From: Candidatus Cardinium sp. cBcalN2
GTDB taxonomy: Bacteria > Bacteroidota > Bacteroidia > Cytophagales > Amoebophilaceae
Direction of reading: 5' to 3'
DNA: 11,175 nucleotides
Assembly (NCBI RefSeq): GCF_022810445.1
Contig: NZ_JAACGD010000074.1
Span: forward strand, 1 to 11,175
Shown here: positions 7,376 through 11,175 of the stretch, piece after piece
Numbering within the stretch: position 1 is the stretch's first letter
How the letters are laid out: each line of letters starts with the position of its first letter
The notes under the pieces: model-generated
Told to the model about the DNA's origin: nothing
Databases searched by the model: none
What the model saw: the letters and a program-made list of their open reading frames with translations, nothing else
Made by a program: the position numbers and the translations under genes

Positions 7376-8014
7376 TCATAGTTCTGTATTTAGGGTTAGA
7401 TAATTGGATACGCCCTCAGGAGTAGCTTTTAGCGCTTTACGCCCTTTTGCCCAGTTGGCTGGGCAAACTTCTCCAAATTGGAGAACATGTTGCCACATGT
7501 CAATAATACGTAGTATCTCATGGATGTTTCTACCTAATGGTAGATCATTAATCGCTATATATCGCACGACACCTTGTTTATCAATTAAAAAAGTTCCACG
7601 ATAAGCTAAAGGAATACCTGTGAAAATCAATTGGTTATGCTCGTTATAGCTCCAATCACCTCCTAGCACACCATAGTTGGAAGCAATCGTCTTACTGGTA
7701 TCAGCAACTAATGGATAAGTTACGCCCATGATACCTCCTTTTGTTTTGGGTGTATTTAACCAAGCAGCATGCGTTTCTTCTGTATCAGTAGAGCAACCAA
7801 CCAGTGCGACATTGCGTTCTATAAATTGGGGTAAATGTTGTTGAAAGGACAATAATTCAGTAGGGCAGACAAAAGTAAAATCTTTTGGGTAAAAGAAAAA
7901 AAGTACTTCTTTAACCCCTAAAAACTGTTCCAGTGAAAAGTCAGTTACGATATTTCCACCATCTATGACAGCAGGCGCCTTAAAAATAGGGGCTTTTGTT
8001 CCTAATAAATGCAC
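7376..8014 (-). CDS. 2-Cys peroxiredoxin (AhpC/Prx1 type), GTG start
   Basis: This cytosolic thiol peroxidase reduces hydrogen peroxide and organic peroxides. The peroxidatic Cys50 lies in FTFVCPTEL (46-54) with Pro/Thr of the PxxxT/SxxC arrangement around it, Arg139 in RGTFLID (139-145) fits the active-site arginine, and the resolving Cys184 sits in GEVCPANW (181-188). This is therefore a typical 2-Cys enzyme of normal length (212 residues). The GGLG motif of overoxidation-sensitive enzymes is replaced by GGIMG (93-97) and the C-terminal YF motif is absent, so a robust bacterial type is expected. The start codon is GTG (8014-8012): the reading begins MHLLGTKAP, aligning with the usual MSLVGKKAP start, and no ATG is better placed. 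No reductase (AhpF, thioredoxin) is nearby. A palindrome and a -7-like element lie upstream. Confidence 0.95.
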   Translation of the reverse strand: MHLLGTKAPIFKAPAVIDGGNIVTDFSLEQFLGVKEVLFFFYPKDFTFVCPTELLSFQQHLPQFIERNVALVGCSTDTEETHAAWLNTPKTKGGIMGVTYPLVADTSKTIASNYGVLGGDWSYNEHNQLIFTGIPLAYRGTFLIDKQGVVRYIAINDLPLGRNIHEILRIIDMWQHVLQFGEVCPANWAKGRKALKATPEGVSNYLTLNTEL

Positions 8015-8064
8015 AGTATATAGTAATAGTTATAAAAAGGTAACTAGCCGCTTATTGTTTTTAA

Positions 8065-8084
8065 TCCTAATCATTGTTTTAGGA
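8065..8084 (-). repeat. Inverted repeat in the peroxiredoxin leader
   Basis: TCCTAA (8065-8070) and TTAGGA (8079-8084) are complementary around an 8-base loop, about 50 bases before the GTG start. If transcription begins near 8107 this would be a small stem-loop in the 5' leader. It is short and AT-rich, so it could be chance. Confidence 0.25.
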
Positions 8085-8096
8085 ATAGAAATGCGG

Positions 8097-8120
8097 GTAA
8101 CACGTTACAATGCAAATTTA
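8097..8120 (-). promoter_or_regulatory. Candidate promoter -7 element and overlapping palindromic operator of the peroxiredoxin gene
   Basis: Read on the minus strand, 8120-8113 is TAAATTTG, a full match to the Bacteroidetes -7 consensus TAnnTTTG. Directly downstream is GTAACGTGTTAC (8108-8097), arms of five bases around two, which would sit at the expected transcription start, a usual place for a repressor site. No clear TTG element is seen at -33, and the leader to the GTG would be about 90 nt. The spacing supports the idea but the promoter is inferred, and no known regulator box is matched. Confidence 0.4.
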
Positions 8121-8183
8121 TATTTTTTTTTATAAATCTCATAGTACACTAGTTGGTAGACTAGTAATTGGCTTGTTTAGCTA

Positions 8184-8237
8184 ATAGGGGCAACTTAAGG
8201 ATTTTGCCCCTTGATAAAGCCAACCATAAGGATTTTG
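8184..8237. repeat. Imperfect direct repeat with an internal hairpin
   Basis: Two units, 8184-8206 and 8214-8237, share CAAC, then T or CA, then TAAGGATTTTG, giving 15 matching bases in the core plus partial matches before it (ATA....CAAC), at a period of about 30 bases. The first unit also forms an 8-bp GC-rich stem AGGGGCAA (8186-8193) with TTGCCCCT (8204-8211) around a 10-base loop. It lies 45-98 bases past the stop of the DUF3127 gene and might end that transcript, although no T-run follows on the minus strand. Confidence 0.55.
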
Positions 8238-8281
8238 TACGATATTTTTTTCTTGATGAAAGAATTAGCTTAAGCATTCCT

Positions 8282-8626
8282 TTAGAAAGGCAAATCATCC
8301 TCTATATCGCTAGCAGATGGACTGGTTACAGTTGATTCATTGACTTTATTGCCTTTTTCTAATCGCCATGCCTGCAAAGCATTAAAGTATTTGACAACTC
8401 CTTCTGGATTGGTCCATTTTCTACCTCGAAGATTGAAATGAACGGTTATTTCTTCTTTCTCTGTAAATCCATCTAGCAGATCACATTTGTCCTGAATCAG
8501 CTCAAAAGAGATATATTCTGGGTATTGTGGATTTTCTACATATTCTACCACAAAAGTTCTTTTTTTAAATGATTCAGAGACTTGCTGTGGCGGATTAATT
8601 TCAAATAATCTTCCCGTTATATGCAT
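8282..8626 (-). CDS. DUF3127 family protein, OB-fold-like, with an SSB-type acidic C-terminal tip
   Basis: A 114-residue protein of a family found widely in Bacteroidetes, with no settled function. The first 90 residues look like a compact beta-barrel: MHITGRLFEI (1-10), KKRTFVVEYV (21-30), YISFELIQDKCDLLDGF (38-54), EITVHFNLRGRKW (59-71), then a helix-like YFNALQAWRLE (80-90). A short flexible Ser/Thr-rich segment follows, and the last residues are DIEDDLPF (107-114). That ending closely resembles the acidic tip of single-stranded DNA-binding protein (DDDIPF), the docking site for repair and replication proteins, so a role near ssDNA is plausible but inferred. The ATG is preceded by an AT-rich leader without Shine-Dalgarno. 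The neighbours (metal permease, peroxiredoxin) give no functional clue. Confidence 0.85.
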   Translation of the reverse strand: MHITGRLFEINPPQQVSESFKKRTFVVEYVENPQYPEYISFELIQDKCDLLDGFTEKEEITVHFNLRGRKWTNPEGVVKYFNALQAWRLEKGNKVNESTVTSPSASDIEDDLPF

Positions 8627-8642
8627 ATATGTAAATGTATTT

Positions 8643-8672
8643 TTAATAAAATTAAAGATAGACTCTTGTCAA
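8643..8672 (-). promoter_or_regulatory. Weak candidate promoter for the DUF3127 gene
   Basis: The minus strand has a perfect TTGACA (8672-8667) followed after 18 bases by TATTAA (8648-8643), about 17 bases before the ATG. This is sigma-70-like by enteric rules, but the main Bacteroidetes sigma factor prefers TTG with TAnnTTTG, so the match may mean little. Confidence 0.2.
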
Positions 8673-8723
8673 GACTGGATCACCCAGATGGCTTCTTTAT
8701 TATGAGGCCTACTTGCGATTATC

Positions 8724-9560
8724 TTAATTATTTTTGGAAAATACAAAAGTAACCAAGCATAATAGCCCCGATATGGTCACCATAGTAGCTGCCATTGAAC
8801 TATTTAACAAGAAACTGGTATAGTATCCGCCAATAGCGTTTAATATAGCAAAGACTACATTGTAAAATAACAAACGTTTCAGAGATTTTGTGACCAAATA
8901 CATAGTTGCTGCTGGAACAATTAAAAGGGCAACTACTAAAATAGCGCCTGCTATTTCAAATGCAGCAACCGTTGTAAGCGAGGTTATGGCCATTAAGCAA
9001 TAGTGCCAACGGGTAGTATGTACCCCAATACTTTGGGCAAATTGTGGGTCAAAAGTACTGACAAACAGATATTTATAACCAATCCTAAGAAAGATTAAAT
9101 TGATGACTAAAGCGGTTAATAAAATATAAAATGCTTTGGGTCCTAGATTTATACCACTAGAAGTTCGCCATACATCTAATGAAACAGTTGCCAGTTCGCC
9201 ATAGAGGCTACATTCTGGGTCTAGATCTATTTTTCTACTGAAGAAAGAGATTAAAATAACTCCTAAAGCAAAAAGAAAGGTAAAATTAATGCCTATAGCC
9301 GCATCTGCTTGTATGCTTATTTTTTTTTCTAGAAATGCTATCAGAAAGGTGACCAGCACACCTGTTATACCGGCTCCAACAATGAGTATAGGGGAATTTT
9401 TAGATCCTGTTATCAGAAGGGCCAATACAATCCCTGGCAGTGTTGAATGGGCAATAGCATCTCCCATCATCGCTATTTTTCTCAACACCAAATAGGTACC
9501 TACTAACGCACAATTTACGCTCGCAAGAATAGCCACAATAATGGTCCATAATGCATCCAT
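8724..9560 (-). CDS. Metal (Zn/Mn/Fe) ABC transporter permease, ABC-3 family
   Basis: The 278-residue protein has about eight hydrophobic segments and the motifs of the ABC-3 permeases (ZnuB/TroC/MntB). These form the inner-membrane channel of importers for zinc, manganese or iron, together with an ATPase and a substrate-binding protein. Visible motifs: GDAIAHSTLPG (33-43), DLDPECSLYGELA (112-124), FDPQFAQSIGV (170-180), the likely ATPase-contact loop, and GAILVVALLIVPAATM (205-220) near the conserved final helices. The start overlaps no other gene: its ATG is only 2 bp after the hisS stop, so translation is probably coupled to hisS. The usual partner genes are absent from the window; the next gene downstream is unrelated. 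The metal cannot be told from the permease alone. No truncation is seen. Confidence 0.92.
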   Translation of the reverse strand: MDALWTIIVAILASVNCALVGTYLVLRKIAMMGDAIAHSTLPGIVLALLITGSKNSPILIVGAGITGVLVTFLIAFLEKKISIQADAAIGINFTFLFALGVILISFFSRKIDLDPECSLYGELATVSLDVWRTSSGINLGPKAFYILLTALVINLIFLRIGYKYLFVSTFDPQFAQSIGVHTTRWHYCLMAITSLTTVAAFEIAGAILVVALLIVPAATMYLVTKSLKRLLFYNVVFAILNAIGGYYTSFLLNSSMAATMVTISGLLCLVTFVFSKNN

Positions 9561-9562
9561 AG

Positions 9563-10936
9563 CTAACCTTTTGCAACTAAAGCTATTTTTAATACCTCAC
9601 AGAGCTCAGGCCAACTATAGCTATTTTGCACTCCTGTTTGCATATTTTTTAGCGTATAGTGGTTCATAGCTGATTCTGTTTCTCCTAGTATGATCACAAA
9701 AGGGATATTTTTCTTATGGGCATAGGCTAGTTGTTTTCGAATTTTTACCCGCTCAGGATATAATTCTGCCTTAAAACTAGCTGCACGTAACTGACTCAAT
9801 AAATGGAGGATTTCTTCTTCCACTTTTTCTTCAATGTTAGTTAATAATACCTCTGTTGTGTAATTGGTAATAGACTCAAAGAGATTTTGCTCCTCCATAA
9901 GGTCATAAAGTCTATCTATTCCAAAGGAAAAGCCTACACCAGTTCGCCCACGTGCTCCGAACAGTTCTCCAAGACCCTCATATCTACCTCCGCCACCTAG
10001 GCTACCTATTGGAGTGCCAGCTACCGTCAATTCCATAACCAGTCCGGTGTAATAAGCCAATCCTCTTGCTAAGGTTGGTTCAATAACACATACACCATCT
10101 GGTAGCCCAAGACCATAGGCGTGGGTGAGTATACTACTCAATGCTTCTACCCCCTTTGCCCCTTGATCTGTATGACCAATGGTTTGCTCTAATTGTATCA
10201 AGAGCTGAGCATTGCTCCCTTTAAAGTTTTGGAATAGAGTAAGTGATGCAATTGTTTCTTTACTAAAGCCTGCTGCTGTTAATGCAGCCATGACTTTTTC
10301 GAAGCCAATTTTCTCTGATTTATCTACAATGGTACAAAATAATTTCTCGTTTTCTGCATCAGCAATAGCAGACAATAGGCCTCTATGGTTAATTTTAATG
10401 GAAAAATCTCGTATTCCCAATTTGGTACATACATCATAGATCAATTTTAAAATTTCCGCTTCACACAATAAAGAATTACTGCCCACAATATCGGCATCAC
10501 ACTGTAGAAATTCTCTATAGCGGCCTCTTTGGGGTCTATCTGCTCGCCATACAGGTTGCATTTGGTAGCGCCTAAATGGGAAGCATATTTGATGGTGATT
10601 CGCTGCAATATGACGCATTAAAGGGATGGTTAAATCATAGCGAAGCCCTTTGTCGCTGATGAGTGGGTTCAATTTTTTGTAATCTTTCAGATTTATTGCT
10701 GAAGCGATACCTTCTAGAAAATTACCAGACTTAAGTACATGAAAGATCAATTGCTCCCCTTCTTGGCCATATTTTCCTGTAAGGGTAGTGCGATTTTCCA
10801 AAGCAGGGGTCTCTAGTGGTTCAAATCCATAGAGTGCATAAATAGACTGAATAACAGAAAGGATATAATTGCGGCGATATACCTGAAGGGAATTATAGTC
10901 GCGCATACCTTTTACAAGACTAGGTAATATAGTCAT
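9563..10936 (-). CDS. hisS: Histidyl-tRNA synthetase
   Basis: This class II aminoacyl-tRNA synthetase charges tRNA-His in the cytosol. The N-terminus has the typical KGMRDYNSLQVYRR (9-22), motif 1 GFEPLETPALE (37-47), and the binding-site segment EQLIFHVL (61-68) with LRYDLTIPL (98-106). Motif 2 is YQMQPVWRADRPQRGRYREF (124-143), the histidine-specific motif is LARGLAYYTG (289-298), then SLGGGGRYEGL (312-322) and motif 3 GVGFSFGIDRL (333-343). Residues from about 360 form the anticodon-binding domain (TEVLLTN, ELYPERVKIRKQLAYA, FVIILGETE). At 457 residues it is in the normal range. In the histidine motif Ala294 takes the place where enteric enzymes have Asp (RGLDYY); some other HisRS enzymes also vary there. 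It is the first gene of a pair with the metal permease, 2 bp apart. The start codon is followed by the expected N-terminus. Confidence 0.97.
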   Translation of the reverse strand: MTILPSLVKGMRDYNSLQVYRRNYILSVIQSIYALYGFEPLETPALENRTTLTGKYGQEGEQLIFHVLKSGNFLEGIASAINLKDYKKLNPLISDKGLRYDLTIPLMRHIAANHHQICFPFRRYQMQPVWRADRPQRGRYREFLQCDADIVGSNSLLCEAEILKLIYDVCTKLGIRDFSIKINHRGLLSAIADAENEKLFCTIVDKSEKIGFEKVMAALTAAGFSKETIASLTLFQNFKGSNAQLLIQLEQTIGHTDQGAKGVEALSSILTHAYGLGLPDGVCVIEPTLARGLAYYTGLVMELTVAGTPIGSLGGGGRYEGLGELFGARGRTGVGFSFGIDRLYDLMEEQNLFESITNYTTEVLLTNIEEKVEEEILHLLSQLRAASFKAELYPERVKIRKQLAYAHKKNIPFVIILGETESAMNHYTLKNMQTGVQNSYSWPELCEVLKIALVAKG

Positions 10937-11175
10937 CTACTTTTACTAATATAATTAGGTGAAAGATAGGCTTTCATTTGGAACTATGACAAATACTAAT
11001 TTAAACGATCATTGGATGATTCACAATACTTAACTTGATGAGCTGAAATACCACTACAAGATTTTGTTGGCTTTTTAAAGCTTTTAACCTAAAATAGCTT
11101 CTATACTTGAGCTATGGATTATACATATTGTTAATCATTCATATATATATTATTTATAGAAGGTTTTTTTTCTTT
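10937..11175. other. Non-coding AT-rich region upstream of hisS at the right edge
   Basis: About 240 bases without a coding frame. It should contain the hisS promoter, but no TAnnTTTG element is seen on the minus strand. A small inverted repeat, ATAGCT (11094-11099) with AGCTAT (11110-11115), and an AT dinucleotide run at 11140-11150 are the only structures. No T-box motif could be made out, and hisS in Bacteroidetes is not generally T-box controlled. Confidence 0.5.

Noticed and set aside
9289..9495. Plus-strand open frame inside the metal permease gene
   Set aside because: Antisense shadow of conserved permease motifs, including the GDAIAHSTLPG segment.
10937..11175. T-box or other riboswitch upstream of hisS
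   Set aside because: I found no T-box sequence, no specifier hairpin and no terminator/antiterminator pair.
1..11175. CRISPR array, toxin-antitoxin pair, phage or secretion-system cluster
   Set aside because: No regularly spaced repeats and no matching genes are present; all supported genes are known housekeeping or transport types apart from the lipase-like lipoprotein and the DUF3127 protein.

Overview
The window comes from an AT-rich bacterial genome. The best fit is an obligately intracellular member of the Bacteroidetes, close to Candidatus Amoebophilus or Cardinium (Amoebophilaceae). Three things point there. There is an ATP/ADP translocase of the Tlc/NTT family, a protein almost confined to intracellular bacteria and plastids. 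The SecA has Bacteroidetes-type insertions, and there are DUF3127 and SufT-like (DUF59) proteins of the kind common in Bacteroidetes. No start codon has a recognisable Shine-Dalgarno sequence, only A/T-rich leaders, which is also usual in that phylum. The genus is inferred; no rRNA or other marker in the window fixes it.

Every gene I can support lies on the minus strand. In transcription order (high to low coordinate) they are: hisS (histidyl-tRNA synthetase); an ABC-3 family Zn/Mn/Fe transporter permease only 2 bp behind it; a DUF3127 OB-fold protein with an SSB-like acidic tip; a 2-Cys peroxiredoxin with a GTG start; the nucleotide translocase; a SufT/DUF59 Fe-S maturation protein; tRNA-Phe(GAA); secA; and a lipoprotein with a GxSxG alpha/beta-hydrolase (lipase-like) domain. 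Only hisS and the permease look like a tight operon. The other genes are separated by 84-286 bp of non-coding DNA, so most probably have their own promoters. No gap exceeds 300 bp.

The genes are mostly housekeeping (translation, secretion, Fe-S assembly, peroxide detoxification, metal uptake). Two fit a life inside a host cell: the NTT, which would exchange host ATP for ADP, and the exported lipase-like lipoprotein, which could act on lipids in the envelope or in the host. SecA would drive the first export step for that lipoprotein.

I did not find a convincing undescribed multi-gene system, CRISPR array, intact insertion sequence or phage module. What merits a second look is smaller: a palindrome beside a Bacteroidetes-type -7 element upstream of the peroxiredoxin gene, an imperfect direct repeat with a hairpin after the DUF3127 gene, a possible decayed miniature element after the NTT gene, a SecA lacking its zinc-binding tail, and a lone metal permease coupled to hisS.
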